From: Nonomuraea indica
Lineage (GTDB): Bacteria; Actinomycetota; Actinomycetes; Streptosporangiales; Streptosporangiaceae
Direction: 5' to 3'
Assembly (NCBI RefSeq): GCF_002850745.1
Contig: NZ_KZ559469.1
Span: 57,985 to 121,984 of the forward strand
Length of the DNA stretch: 64,000 bases
In this document: positions 45,761-53,879 of the stretch, in pieces
How positions within the stretch are numbered: position 1 is the first letter of the stretch
How the letters are laid out: each line of letters starts with the position of its first letter
Made by a program: the position numbers and the translations under genes
The notes under the pieces: generated by a model
Database searches by the model: none
What the model was told of the DNA's origin: nothing
Seen by the model: only the letters and a program-made list of their open reading frames with translations

Positions 45761-46366
45761 GTGCGCGACGAAGAGCTTCTCACCGCCGCCGCGATCGGCG
45801 ACGCCGCCGCTGTGCGCGAGGCCGTGACCGAGGGCGCCGACGTGGAGGCGCGCGACGCCCGCCGGCGCACCCCGCTGCTGCTGGCCGCCGCCGCCGACCA
45901 CGTCGAGGTGGCACAGATCCTGGTCTCCGCCGGAGCCGACCCCGACGCCCTCGACTCGCAGCACGACACGCCGTGGCTGGTGACCGGGGTGACCGGCAGC
46001 GTGGCCATGATGCGGGTGCTGCTGCCCGCCGGCCCCGACCTGACCATCACCAACCGCTACGGCGGAGTCTCCCTCATCCCCGCCTGCGAGCGCGGCCACG
46101 TCGAGTACGTGCGCGAGGTGCTCAAAACGGGGATCGACGTCGACCACGTCAACGACCTGGGGCTGACCGCGCTGCTGGAGGCCGTCGTGCTGGGCGACGG
46201 GTCGGCGCCGTACCAGGAGATCGTCCGGCTGCTGCTGGCCGCCGGGGCGGACCCGCACCTGGCCGACGCCCACGGCGTGACCCCGTTCGAGCACGCGGTC
46301 GGCCGCGGGCAGCTGGAGATCGCCGCGATCCTCCGGGACGCCACCGGCCCCGCCCACCGCCCCTGA
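45761..46366 (+). CDS. Ankyrin repeat protein
   Basis: I chose GTG 45761, where GAAAGGA lies upstream. The 201-residue protein has about five ankyrin repeats, for example RRTPLLLAAAADHVEVAQIL, then GLTALLEAVVLGDGSAPYQE and GVTPFEHAVGRGQLEIAAIL. It is probably a soluble protein-binding scaffold. The 241 bp before it hold nothing recognisable. Confidence 0.9.
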   Translation: MRDEELLTAAAIGDAAAVREAVTEGADVEARDARRRTPLLLAAAADHVEVAQILVSAGADPDALDSQHDTPWLVTGVTGSVAMMRVLLPAGPDLTITNRYGGVSLIPACERGHVEYVREVLKTGIDVDHVNDLGLTALLEAVVLGDGSAPYQEIVRLLLAAGADPHLADAHGVTPFEHAVGRGQLEIAAILRDATGPAHRP

Positions 46367-46393
46367 CCGCGAGCCGCGACCGCGTGGTGCCGG

Positions 46394-47299
46394 TCAGGTG
46401 CGCTGGAGCCGGAGCTCGCCGACGGGACTGCCGCCGCCCAGGACCGGCGTGACCGGCGGGTCCGGCACCTCGACGCCGAGCGATCCCAGGGCCGCCACCG
46501 TCACCGGGGTGCGCGCCCGCGAGGCGCCGTCCTCGACCTTGACCACGCCCGCGCGGCCGTCGCCGAGCGCGAACGCCTCGAACCCCTCCGCGCCGGCCTT
46601 CAGCAGCAGCCCCGGCACGGCCCGCATCAGCGCCGCCTCCGGGCGGCGCGTGCCCGACGTCCACTCCGGGTGGGCGGTGAACGCCTCGTGGATCCGCCGC
46701 TCGTACGAGCCGGCCTCCCCCAGCGGGAACGCCCGGAACGCCCTGGCCGTGCCCGCCATCGACACGAAGTGCAGAGGCGCCCCGCAACCGTCCACGCCCG
46801 TGGCCGCCACCCGCTCGCCGGTCAGCTCCTCGACCGTGGCGCGGATCGCGCGCTGCAACGGGTGCGACGGCTCCAGGTAGGTCTCGAGCGGCCAGTCGTT
46901 GGCGGCGCAGGTGGCGAGCATGGCGGCGTGCTTGCCGGAACAGTTCATGTGAACGCGGGCCTGCTCGGTGACCGTGCGGTCCTCCGGATAGTCCTCGGGG
47001 CACCGCAGCGCCGACTCGTCGAGCCCTGCTCCGGCCAGGATCTTGCGGGCGCCGTCCACGTGGAACGGCTCGCCGGAGTGCGACGCGCAGGCCAGCGCGA
47101 GCAGTTCGCCCGTCAGATCGAGCCCGCTGCGCAGCATGCCGAGCACCTGCAGGGGCTTCATCGACGACCGAGGCGACACCGGTACGTGCACCTCCCCGTG
47201 CGCCTCCACCACCCGGCCGTCCGCGTCGACGGTCAGCATCCGGGCATGGTGCCGCGACTCCACGAACCCGGACCGGACAACCTCCACCACCAGTGACAT
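46394..47299 (-). CDS. Asparaginase (Rhizobium-type, AsnA family)
   Basis: This 301-residue enzyme hydrolyses L-asparagine to aspartate and ammonia. Family motifs are [42 protein letters not shown] and [11 protein letters not shown]; the two Ser-Lys pairs (SSMK, CSGK) form the active site in the R. etli enzyme, and the Cys pair binds zinc there. It is divergent from dtd. Confidence 0.9.
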   Translation of the reverse strand: MSLVVEVVRSGFVESRHHARMLTVDADGRVVEAHGEVHVPVSPRSSMKPLQVLGMLRSGLDLTGELLALACASHSGEPFHVDGARKILAGAGLDESALRCPEDYPEDRTVTEQARVHMNCSGKHAAMLATCAANDWPLETYLEPSHPLQRAIRATVEELTGERVAATGVDGCGAPLHFVSMAGTARAFRAFPLGEAGSYERRIHEAFTAHPEWTSGTRRPEAALMRAVPGLLLKAGAEGFEAFALGDGRAGVVKVEDGASRARTPVTVAALGSLGVEVPDPPVTPVLGGGSPVGELRLQRT

Positions 47300-47359
47300 T
47301 TCTCGCCCCTTTCCGGCATGAGTCTACGAAGGCCGTCGGCTGCGCCAGAATGGGATCCC

Positions 47360-47785
47360 ATGCGAGCAGTGGTCCAGCGTGTGACGTCGGCTTCCGTGGT
47401 GGTGGACGGCCGCACGGTCGGGGCGATCGACGAGTCCGGCCTCCTGGTGCTGGTCGGCGTCACCCATACCGATACGCCCGCCGAGGCGCGCAAGCTCGCC
47501 GCCAAGCTGTGGGGCCTGCGCATCCTGCACGGCGAGAAGTCCTGCTCCGACGTGGGGGCGCCGCTGCTGGTGGTCAGCCAGTTCACCCTGTACGGCGACG
47601 CCCGCAAGGGCCGCCGCCCCACCTGGCAGGCGGCCGCCCCTGGCCCCGTCGCCGAGCCGCTGGTGGACGCGGTCGTGGCCGAGCTGAGGGCCTTGGGGGC
47701 GCAGGTGGCGACGGGCAGCTTCGGCGCCGACATGCAGGTGTCGCTGGTCAACGACGGCCCGATCACCCTCATCCTGGAGATCTAG
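47360..47785 (+). CDS. dtd: D-aminoacyl-tRNA deacylase
   Basis: I chose ATG 47360 ([17 protein letters not shown]). The 141-residue enzyme removes D-amino acids (and glycine from tRNA-Ala) from tRNA. Motifs are the [15 protein letters not shown] loop and the C-terminal [13 protein letters not shown] with the conserved Gly-Pro. It is divergent from the asparaginase gene. Confidence 0.94.
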   Translation: MRAVVQRVTSASVVVDGRTVGAIDESGLLVLVGVTHTDTPAEARKLAAKLWGLRILHGEKSCSDVGAPLLVVSQFTLYGDARKGRRPTWQAAAPGPVAEPLVDAVVAELRALGAQVATGSFGADMQVSLVNDGPITLILEI

Positions 47786-48069
47786 CCGAGTGGGTCCTGG
47801 GTCGGGCCACTGGTCGTCGTGATCGGACATCGGACCGGTCGGCGCGGCGGTCGTGCCAGATCACGGCGATCAGGTCGAGGAGGCGCCAAGCGCGGCCACC
47901 ACCCATCGGCGGGGACTCTCCACGCCGCCGCCCCACGTGGTCGCACCCGCCGGTCTCCACCGCTGGCGCACGTTGTGGATCTCGTCCAGGAGTACGTACC
48001 CGCTGCCCGGCGAAACCTCAGGCCCGTCCGCCCTCAACCGCTTCCCCCCTCCGGAAGAAGGAGATCACA

Positions 48070-48663
48070 ATAATCAGCAAGCCCCGCCTCCCGTCAGATG
48101 GAGGCAGAACGCCCCTTGGGATCACGTCCATCGCGACCGATCGGTTCGATCTGCTCCCGCTGACTGTCCAGCACGCCGCCGAGATGGCGACGGTGCTGGC
48201 CGACCCCGCCCTGCACGCGTTCATCGGCGGCGAGCCGCTGGACGAGGACGCCCTGCGGGACCGCTACACCCGCCTGGCCGCCGGCTCCCCCGACCCGGCC
48301 GTGTCGTGGTTCAACTGGGTGATCTCGGTACGCGACGAGGGCCGCCTGGCCGGCACCGTCCAGGCCACCATCGCGCACGAAGGGCCGGTGGCGGAGGTCG
48401 CGTGGGTGGTCGGCACCCCGTGGCAGGGGCGCGGCGTCGCCACCGAAGCCGCTCGCGGGCTCGTCGCCTGGCTGCGGGAGGCCGGGGTGCGCACGGTGGT
48501 CGCGCACATCCACCCGGACCACGCGGCGTCGGCCGCCGTGGCCGCGTCCGCCGGCCTCTTCCCGACGGACGTACGGCAGGACGGCGAGATCCGCTGGACG
48601 ACACCGCCGGAGCCTCCACCGCGACGCCAGGCACAGCCCGGCGCGCTCCACGAGGACGGCTAG
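48070..48663 (+). CDS. GNAT N-acetyltransferase, apparent non-canonical start
   Basis: The 198-codon frame encodes a GNAT domain: ITSIATDRFDLLPLTVQHAA, an acyl-CoA site around VAWVVGTPWQGRGVATEAAR, then VRTVVAHIHPDHAASAAVAA. No ATG, GTG or TTG occurs in frame upstream of the conserved region. The best translation signal is AAGGAG (48058-48063) followed after six bases by ATA at 48070, so an AUA start or a base-call error is possible. The substrate is unknown. Confidence 0.75.
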   Translation: MISKPRLPSDGGRTPLGITSIATDRFDLLPLTVQHAAEMATVLADPALHAFIGGEPLDEDALRDRYTRLAAGSPDPAVSWFNWVISVRDEGRLAGTVQATIAHEGPVAEVAWVVGTPWQGRGVATEAARGLVAWLREAGVRTVVAHIHPDHAASAAVAASAGLFPTDVRQDGEIRWTTPPEPPPRRQAQPGALHEDG

Positions 48664-48874
48664 GACGGCCGGCAGCAGCGCCGCGACCCAGCGCGGCGCT
48701 GCGGCCCAGGTCAGCGCGTCGTGGACATCGTGGGTGCACGCCACGCCACGGGCGGGGCCCACGGGGCGCACGTGGCGGCGGCCCGCCACGATCCGGTCAG
48801 CGGGCGTTCTCCTGGAGGTCCTCAGCCCCGTGCGGCGGGTGGCGCCTTCCTCGGCGGTGCCGTAACGGAGGGGC

Positions 48875-49813
48875 TCAGCGCACCCGGCGCCGCAGCGACG
48901 GGTCGATCCGCACGTTGCGGCCGGCGTCCGGCGGGACGATGACCTCCTGGCCGGCGGCGACGCCGCCGGCCGTCAGCGGGGCGTCCACCGGGACCGTGCG
49001 CTTGAGCAGCGCCAGCGCGATCGGGCCGAGCTCGTGGTGGCGGGCGGACGAGCCGACGACGCCCACCTCCTGCCCCTCGAACAGCACCGGCGCCCCGTGC
49101 GGCGGCAGCGTGTCGACGCTGCCGTCGAGGTGCAGGAACGTCAGCCGGCGCGGCGGGTGGCCGAGGTTGTGCACCCGGGCGACCGTCTCCTGGCCGCGGT
49201 AGCAGCCCTTGGTGAGGTGCACGGCGGTGCCGATCAGCCCCACCTCGTGGGGGATCGTCTTGTGGTCGGTGTCGAGGCCGAGGCGCGGCCGGTGCTGCTC
49301 GATGCGCAGCGCCTCGTACGCCCACAGCCCCGCCAGCGGGCGGCCCAGGTGCTCGGCCAGTTCGGCGCGCGGCACCAGGAAGTCCTCGGTGGCCGAGGAG
49401 AGCACCGCCAGGTCGTCGGCGCGCGACACCTCGACGCGCAGCATGAACCGCATCCGGTCGAGGTAGGTGACGAGGCTGTCGGCGGTGCCGGGCTCGACGT
49501 GGGCCAGCACGCTCTCACCGTCGTCGACCAGCGTCAGGTGGTGCAGGATGCGGCCCTGCAGGTCGAGGTCGAGCGTCTGGGTCCACTCGCCGGGGGTGAG
49601 GGTGTCGAGCTTCTGGGAGGTCAGGTCGTTGAGCCATTTCAGCCGGTCTGCGCCGGAGATGCGGACCACCTCGCGGTTGCTGCGGTCGACGACCGCCTCC
49701 CCCTTGGCCAGCGCGCGCTGCTCGGCGAACAGGTCGCCGTAGTGCGCGGCTACGTCGGCGTCCGGAGCTTCGGCGGGGACGGCGCCGGGGAGATCGAGCA
49801 GAGGGCTACGCAT
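48875..49813 (-). CDS. ygfZ: Folate-binding YgfZ/GcvT-domain protein
   Basis: I chose ATG 49813 (MRSPLLDLPGAVPAEAPD). The 312-residue protein has the GcvT-like folate domain (RISGADRLKWLNDLTSQKL, LVDDGESVLAHVEPGTADSL) and the YgfZ signature KGCYRGQETVARVHNLG. YgfZ helps iron-sulphur cluster maturation with folate. It is 64 bp downstream of the fur-family gene on the same strand. Confidence 0.92.
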   Translation of the reverse strand: MRSPLLDLPGAVPAEAPDADVAAHYGDLFAEQRALAKGEAVVDRSNREVVRISGADRLKWLNDLTSQKLDTLTPGEWTQTLDLDLQGRILHHLTLVDDGESVLAHVEPGTADSLVTYLDRMRFMLRVEVSRADDLAVLSSATEDFLVPRAELAEHLGRPLAGLWAYEALRIEQHRPRLGLDTDHKTIPHEVGLIGTAVHLTKGCYRGQETVARVHNLGHPPRRLTFLHLDGSVDTLPPHGAPVLFEGQEVGVVGSSARHHELGPIALALLKRTVPVDAPLTAGGVAAGQEVIVPPDAGRNVRIDPSLRRRVR

Positions 49814-49877
49814 GTCATCCAGGTTATCCGGCCGGGTGCCCGCCACCGCCGCCGGAGGCGGCGTGACAGGACTGCGG

Positions 49878-50291
49878 TCAGCGGCAGGAGCTGCACCGGC
49901 CGAACACGGTCAGATGGTGCACGTCGGCCTCGAAGCCCAGCTCCTCGTCGAGCCCCCTGATCAGCCCCTCGGCCAGCTCGGGCCGCACCTCGCCGACCTC
50001 GCCGCAGCCCCGGCACACCAGGTGGACGTGGTCGGCCTCGGCCGCCAGGTGGTAGGTCGGGGCGCCGTGGCTGAGATGGGTGTGCGTCACCATGCCCAGC
50101 TCTTCGAGGAGCTCCAGCGTGCGGTAGATCGTCGAGATGTTGACCCCCCGGGCGGTCTCGCGGACCTTGGCGCAGATCTCCTCGGGGGTGCCGTGCCCGA
50201 GATCCTTGACCGCTTCGAGCACCAGCTGGCGCTGGGGAGTCACCCGGTAGCCCTTCGCGCGGAGTTCCTCGTGCCACTGCGTCTCGGTCAT
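49878..50291 (-). CDS. Fur family metal-dependent transcriptional regulator
   Basis: This 137-residue repressor starts MTETQWHEELRAKGYRVTPQ, has the DNA-binding helix VNISTIYRTLELLEELG, metal site residues around HGAPTYHLAAEADHVHLVCR and the two structural zinc pairs (CRGCGEVGE, CSSC). The subfamily (iron, zinc, nickel or peroxide) is not certain; beside ygfZ in streptomycetes the nickel regulator Nur is found, from memory. It is read away from the small transcript at 50357-50571. Confidence 0.9.
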   Translation of the reverse strand: MTETQWHEELRAKGYRVTPQRQLVLEAVKDLGHGTPEEICAKVRETARGVNISTIYRTLELLEELGMVTHTHLSHGAPTYHLAAEADHVHLVCRGCGEVGEVRPELAEGLIRGLDEELGFEADVHHLTVFGRCSSCR

Positions 50292-50356
50292 GCTCCGAGT
50301 CTACGGCCGCGGGTAATTCGCTTGCCCGGGTCGAAAGGGACCGCATAACGTCATGG

Positions 50357-50571
50357 GTACGCGGAAAGGAGGTGGTCCAAACAATGGTGATTCATAGTTG
50401 GGCTAGCGAGGTGGTTGTCCGCTGACGATGCGGACGCCCCGTCTCGCGCCGTTCGGCGAATACGAGGCAACCACCGGGGCCCCCGGCAGCTGGAGGGCGG
50501 GAATCGTTCCCGACCATGGTCCATCCAGCCCGCCTGTGCGACAGGCGGAAGCACGCCCGGGGCCCTTTTTT
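50357..50571 (+). ncRNA. Putative structured short transcript with 13-codon ORF
   Basis: Between two minus-strand genes lies a compact plus-strand unit. A TTGCCC (50322-50327) and TAACGT (50346-50351) with an 18-base spacer resemble a sigma-70-type promoter. The sequence AAAGGAGGT (50365-50373) is a near-perfect ribosome site ten bases before ATG 50384. A 6-bp hairpin (50417-50422 with 50430-50435) has its loop on the stop codon. Downstream are two perfect hairpins and an 11-bp stem with one mismatch (50477-50487 with 50555-50565) followed by six T. No plus-strand gene follows for about 960 bases. Boundaries are inferred. Confidence 0.6.
50384..50425 (+). CDS. 13-residue peptide MVIHSWASEVVVR
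   Basis: The ORF has a strong AAAGGAGGT ribosome site and ends at TGA within a hairpin loop, so ribosome position could affect the downstream RNA fold, as in attenuators. An alternative overlapping ORF (ATG 50353, MGTRKGGGPNNGDS) lies across the ribosome site but would start near the transcript start. The peptide is short, hydrophobic with Trp and a C-terminal Arg; no function is assigned. Confidence 0.5.
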   Translation: MVIHSWASEVVVR

Positions 50572-50648
50572 CATGCCCCGCCCCCAGGTCGCGTGCCGCC
50601 GGCGAGCTGACGGGCACGAGCTGACGGGCAGGAGCGGACCCGGGCGGG

Positions 50649-50945
50649 TCAGTGCTCGCCGCGGGCCGGGATGCCCAGGGTGGCGCACGACTGGCGGTAG
50701 AGCCGCACCACGGCCATGCGGACCTGCGGCCGCTCGGTCAGCGTCTCACCCCACGGCACCCGCACCAGCTCGCCGCCGTCGATCGTGAACTCGATCGCCT
50801 CCGCGTCCACGCCGCTGGTCGTCGCGCGGGTCGCGCCGGGCCGCCCGCCCAGTCCCCGGACGATGACGAGCGCGTCGTCGCCGTGGTCGTCGTTCATGTG
50901 GCGTTTGATGGCCTCGACGACGTCGGCCGTGAACGGGCCGCTCAC
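50649..50945 (-). CDS. DUF2470 domain protein
   Basis: The GTG at 50945 overlaps the nitrobindin stop by four bases. The 98-residue protein has the DUF2470 pattern TADVVEAIKRHMNDDHGDDA, then SGVDAEAIEFTIDGGELVRV and AVVRLYRQSCATL. DUF2470 often follows a heme- or flavin-binding domain, here the nitrobindin gene, so the two may act together. Confidence 0.88.
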   Translation of the reverse strand: MSGPFTADVVEAIKRHMNDDHGDDALVIVRGLGGRPGATRATTSGVDAEAIEFTIDGGELVRVPWGETLTERPQVRMAVVRLYRQSCATLGIPARGEH

Positions 50946-51430
50946 GCGACCTTCTTCAGCTCGGCCGACATGTGCGAGGTCAGCGGGTGCCCCACCGCCG
51001 CCATGTCGTAGGCCCACATGAGGTTGCCGTTGACCAGCCCGTAGAGCCGGCGGCCGGCGGTGTACTCCTTGGCCGTCACCGTGCGCGCCACCACGTCGGT
51101 CTGGAGCTCGATCTTGTGGAAGACGACCTCGCCGACGTAGATCTCCACGATCCCGGTCGGATGCGAGAGCACCACCTCGAGCTGCCGGTCGGGCAGCGGA
51201 CGCCAGTAGCCGGACTCGGTGGCCAGCGGCCTGACCCGGTTGCCTGCCTGGTCGAGCAGCCAGGTGCGGCTCACGTAGCTGAGGAACGGCTTGCCGTTGT
51301 GGCCGAACTCGATCTCCTGGCCGAAGTTGAAGCTCTCGATCGTCGGGTAGCCCCCGACCCCCGCGCCTTCCCACCTGCCGATGAGGAAAGCGATCGGCTC
51401 GAGATCGGGATGCATCTCAGGTTCTTCCAT
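50942..51430 (-). CDS. Nitrobindin-like heme-binding beta-barrel protein (FABP family)
   Basis: I chose ATG 51430 (MEEPEMHPDLEPIAFLIGR). The 162-residue protein has the nitrobindin signature GRWEGAGVGGYPTIE and a C-terminal HPLTSHMSAELKKV with a candidate axial histidine. Nitrobindins bind ferric heme and isomerise peroxynitrite. It is translationally coupled to DUF2470. Confidence 0.9.
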   Translation of the reverse strand: MEEPEMHPDLEPIAFLIGRWEGAGVGGYPTIESFNFGQEIEFGHNGKPFLSYVSRTWLLDQAGNRVRPLATESGYWRPLPDRQLEVVLSHPTGIVEIYVGEVVFHKIELQTDVVARTVTAKEYTAGRRLYGLVNGNLMWAYDMAAVGHPLTSHMSAELKKVA

Positions 51431-51531
51431 ACCGCACCACCCTAGTGGCGTCCCCCGCGGCCCGCAGGTCTCCGTCCATGGGGACGATACCTGGGCCAAC
51501 GCGCGCACGGGCGGAGCATTAGGGTGGCGGC

Positions 51532-51894
51532 ATGGCACGATCACTGGTGATCAAGGTGACCGCGGGCACCGACGCCCCCGAGCGCTGCAACCAGGCGTTC
51601 ACGGTCGCGGCGGCCGCGCTCGCCAGCGGGGTTCCCGTCTCCCTCTGGCTGACCGGCGAGGCGTCGTGGTTCGCGCTGCCCGGCCGGGCCAAGGAGTTCG
51701 CCCTGCCGCACGCGGCCCCGCTCGCCGACCTGCTCGACGCCGTCCTGGCGGCCGGACGGGTGACGGTGTGCACGCAGTGCGCGGCCCGGCGCGACATCAC
51801 GGTCGACGACCTCATCGAGGGTGTCCGGATCGCCGGCGCCCCGGCGTTCGTCGAGGAGGCCGTGGCCGAGGGCGCCCAGGCCCTCGTCTACTAG
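51532..51894 (+). CDS. DsrE family protein
   Basis: This 120-residue protein has the DsrE fold pattern: SLVIKVTAGTDAPERCNQAF, then ASGVPVSLWLTGEASWFALP and a CTQCAARRDI loop with two cysteines. DsrE-like proteins handle sulphur or form hexamers; here the cysteine pair suggests redox activity. Function unknown. A strong hairpin follows. Confidence 0.85.
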   Translation: MARSLVIKVTAGTDAPERCNQAFTVAAAALASGVPVSLWLTGEASWFALPGRAKEFALPHAAPLADLLDAVLAAGRVTVCTQCAARRDITVDDLIEGVRIAGAPAFVEEAVAEGAQALVY

Positions 51895-51902
51895 AGCCGG
51901 GG

Positions 51903-51942
51903 GACCGGGTCCCGCTCGGCCACGGGCAGGTGGGACCCGGTC
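51903..51942 (+). terminator. Terminator after dsrE-like gene
   Basis: An 11-bp inverted repeat (gaccgggtccc with gggacccggtc) nine bases after the stop codon, in the convergent interval before the DUF2867 gene. Confidence 0.7.
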
Positions 51943-51994
51943 GAGCCCGCGGGTGCCGTGCACCGGCACGGCCCGTGCGCGGCCGCGTACTCCG

Positions 51995-53059
51995 CTAGCG
52001 GTTCGCCCGCTGCCCGGACGCGTCACGGGTCAGCCTCGTCTCGGCGTCGCGGAGCAGCCCGGGCGCCAGCCGGCGGTGGATCGCCGACAGCGGAGTCCAC
52101 ACGCCGTACCCGAGGCGCCGGTCGTAGCGCAGCAGGGTGCTCAGCGACACCCGCCCCTCGGCTGCCTGGACGACGAGGTTGCCGGTCACGAACCAGGACG
52201 CGGCCTCCAGCCGGATCCAGTCGCCGCCCCGTGCGGCGATCCGCCACCCGGCCACGGTGTCCGGCGATCGGCCCGGGGCCAGCCGCAGGCCCAGGAAACC
52301 GCGGAAGATCAGCCGCGCCGCCGCGTCGGGCGTGTCCCCGAACATCGCCCGTGCCCACTGCTCCGGCGTCGCTTCGGCGTCCGTGACGCGGGTGAAGCGG
52401 TCGGCGTAGTCGATGACGGGCAAGGAGCTGAGCGCGCGAACCGACTCGGGGATGTCGCCCGGCGCGGCGGCGGAGCCCGGGAGATCCGTGTCGCGGCGCC
52501 GCCAGGCACGCTCCAGCTGCCGGGTGAAGGCCGGGAGGACGAGAAGCCAGCGGAACGGCGTGATCGCAGCCAGGTAGAGCCGTCCCAGCAGGCCGTTGCG
52601 GCGCGCGAGGATCGCCATGCGCAGTTCGTGGCCGCCACCGGCCACCGGCGCCCACCCCAGGTGCATCACCATGTGGGCGGTCTGGTTCGCCAGCTCCAGC
52701 GCGCACTCGTCGTCCAGCGCGTACACCGTGGTGAAGGGCGCCATGCCGGTGTCCGAGCCGTGCGGGGCCCGGCGCAGGTCGGACGGGAGGCGGTCGCGGA
52801 GCGACGGGACGCGGGCCCCGATGCCCGCCGCGGGTCCGTCCCAGCCGAGGAGGGCACCCACCCTTCTGCGGACGGCGAACATGAGGCGGAGCAGCGGAGA
52901 GTCGCCGCCGGAGACGCTCATCGCGGCGAGCATGGCGGGCAAGCCTTCCGGAGCGGCGCCGGGGGTGCTGATCGCCCAGACGTCCTCCAGCACGAAGTCT
53001 CCGGTGAACTCATGGACGCGCCAGGGCATGCTGGTGTGCGCGGCGTTCGCGAGCCTCAT
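51995..53059 (-). CDS. DUF2867 domain protein
   Basis: This 354-residue protein has the DUF2867 start MRLANAAHTSMPWRVHEFTG, DFVLEDVWAISTPGA, a first domain to about 185, and a second module (PDTVAGWRIAARGGDWIRLE, ETRLTRDA) that completes the repeat. The family is of unknown function, with START-like helix-grip features. It is divergent from a TetR gene and shares an operator with it. Confidence 0.85.
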   Translation of the reverse strand: MRLANAAHTSMPWRVHEFTGDFVLEDVWAISTPGAAPEGLPAMLAAMSVSGGDSPLLRLMFAVRRRVGALLGWDGPAAGIGARVPSLRDRLPSDLRRAPHGSDTGMAPFTTVYALDDECALELANQTAHMVMHLGWAPVAGGGHELRMAILARRNGLLGRLYLAAITPFRWLLVLPAFTRQLERAWRRRDTDLPGSAAAPGDIPESVRALSSLPVIDYADRFTRVTDAEATPEQWARAMFGDTPDAAARLIFRGFLGLRLAPGRSPDTVAGWRIAARGGDWIRLEAASWFVTGNLVVQAAEGRVSLSTLLRYDRRLGYGVWTPLSAIHRRLAPGLLRDAETRLTRDASGQRANR

Positions 53060-53083
53060 CGTCGGCTACCCTCTCTATATATA

Positions 53084-53132
53084 TACGCCACCGTATATAC
53101 AGGGAGGTTAGACCCATCTATACGGTGGCGTA
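53084..53132. promoter_or_regulatory. Long inverted repeat operator, DUF2867/TetR
   Basis: Arms tacgccaccgtata (53084-53097) and tatacggtggcgta (53119-53132) are perfect inverted repeats 21 bp apart, in an AT-rich stretch (tatatata) that likely includes the promoters of both divergent genes. Confidence 0.8.
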
Positions 53133-53163
53133 CACAACTACGAGAGGTGAGGTGGGACACATC

Positions 53164-53823
53164 GTGGGCGCGATCCGCACGACGCGTGACCGATGGATCG
53201 AGGAGGGGCTGCGGGCGCTCGCCGCCGGTGGCCCCGACGCGGTGCGCGTCGAGGCACTGGCGAAGCGGCTCGGCGTCACCAAGGGCGGCTTCTACGGATA
53301 CTTCGCCGACCGTAACGCCTTGCTGGAGGCGATGCTGGACACCTGGGAGCGGGAGAGCACCGACGAGGTGATCGAGCGCGTCGAGCGCGAGGGCGGCGAC
53401 CCGAAGACCCGGATCGAGCGCGCGGGCGTGCTCACCTTCTCCGACGACCGCCTGCTGCCCATCGACCTCGCCGTCCGTGACTGGGCCAGGCGCGACGACG
53501 CGGTCGCCGAGCGCCTGCGGCGCGTGGACAACCGGCGGATGGCGCTGCTGCGCGAGATGATCAGCACCTTCTGTTCCGACCCGGACGAGGTCGAGGCGCG
53601 GAGCCTCCTCGCCTTCTGCGTGGCGATCGGCGAGCACTTCCTCGCCGCCGACCACGGCGGCCGTACCCGGACGCAGGTTGTCGCCCGGGCCGCCGACCTG
53701 CTGCTCGACAGGCCCGCACGGGCCCTGCCGCCCGGCGGCGGGACCGGACGAGACCTGCCGCCCGGCGGCGGGCCGGTCGCCGACCGGCCCGCCCCCGCCG
53801 ACCTCCGCACGCCTCCCGGCTGA
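53164..53823 (+). CDS. TetR family transcriptional regulator
   Basis: I chose GTG 53164 (VGAIRTTRDRWIEEGL) with AGGTGGGA upstream; GTG 53149 and 53125 are alternatives. The 219-residue protein has the helix-turn-helix VRVEALAKRLGVTKGGF, YGYFADRNALL, and a C-terminal domain of the YtfA/EthR-like kind. Its tail (LPPGGGTGRDLPPGGG) is a Gly/Pro repeat. It should bind the long inverted repeat and control DUF2867 and itself. Confidence 0.9.
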   Translation: MGAIRTTRDRWIEEGLRALAAGGPDAVRVEALAKRLGVTKGGFYGYFADRNALLEAMLDTWERESTDEVIERVEREGGDPKTRIERAGVLTFSDDRLLPIDLAVRDWARRDDAVAERLRRVDNRRMALLREMISTFCSDPDEVEARSLLAFCVAIGEHFLAADHGGRTRTQVVARAADLLLDRPARALPPGGGTGRDLPPGGGPVADRPAPADLRTPPG

Positions 53824-53879
53824 CCTCCCCGAGGACGATCAACGACTGCGAGAGGCGGAGCGGCCAGGCCGTACGGGTG

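Noticed and set aside
48094..48789. Long minus-strand frame opposite the GNAT gene
   Set aside because: It is antisense to a clear GNAT domain; codon-position composition explains it.
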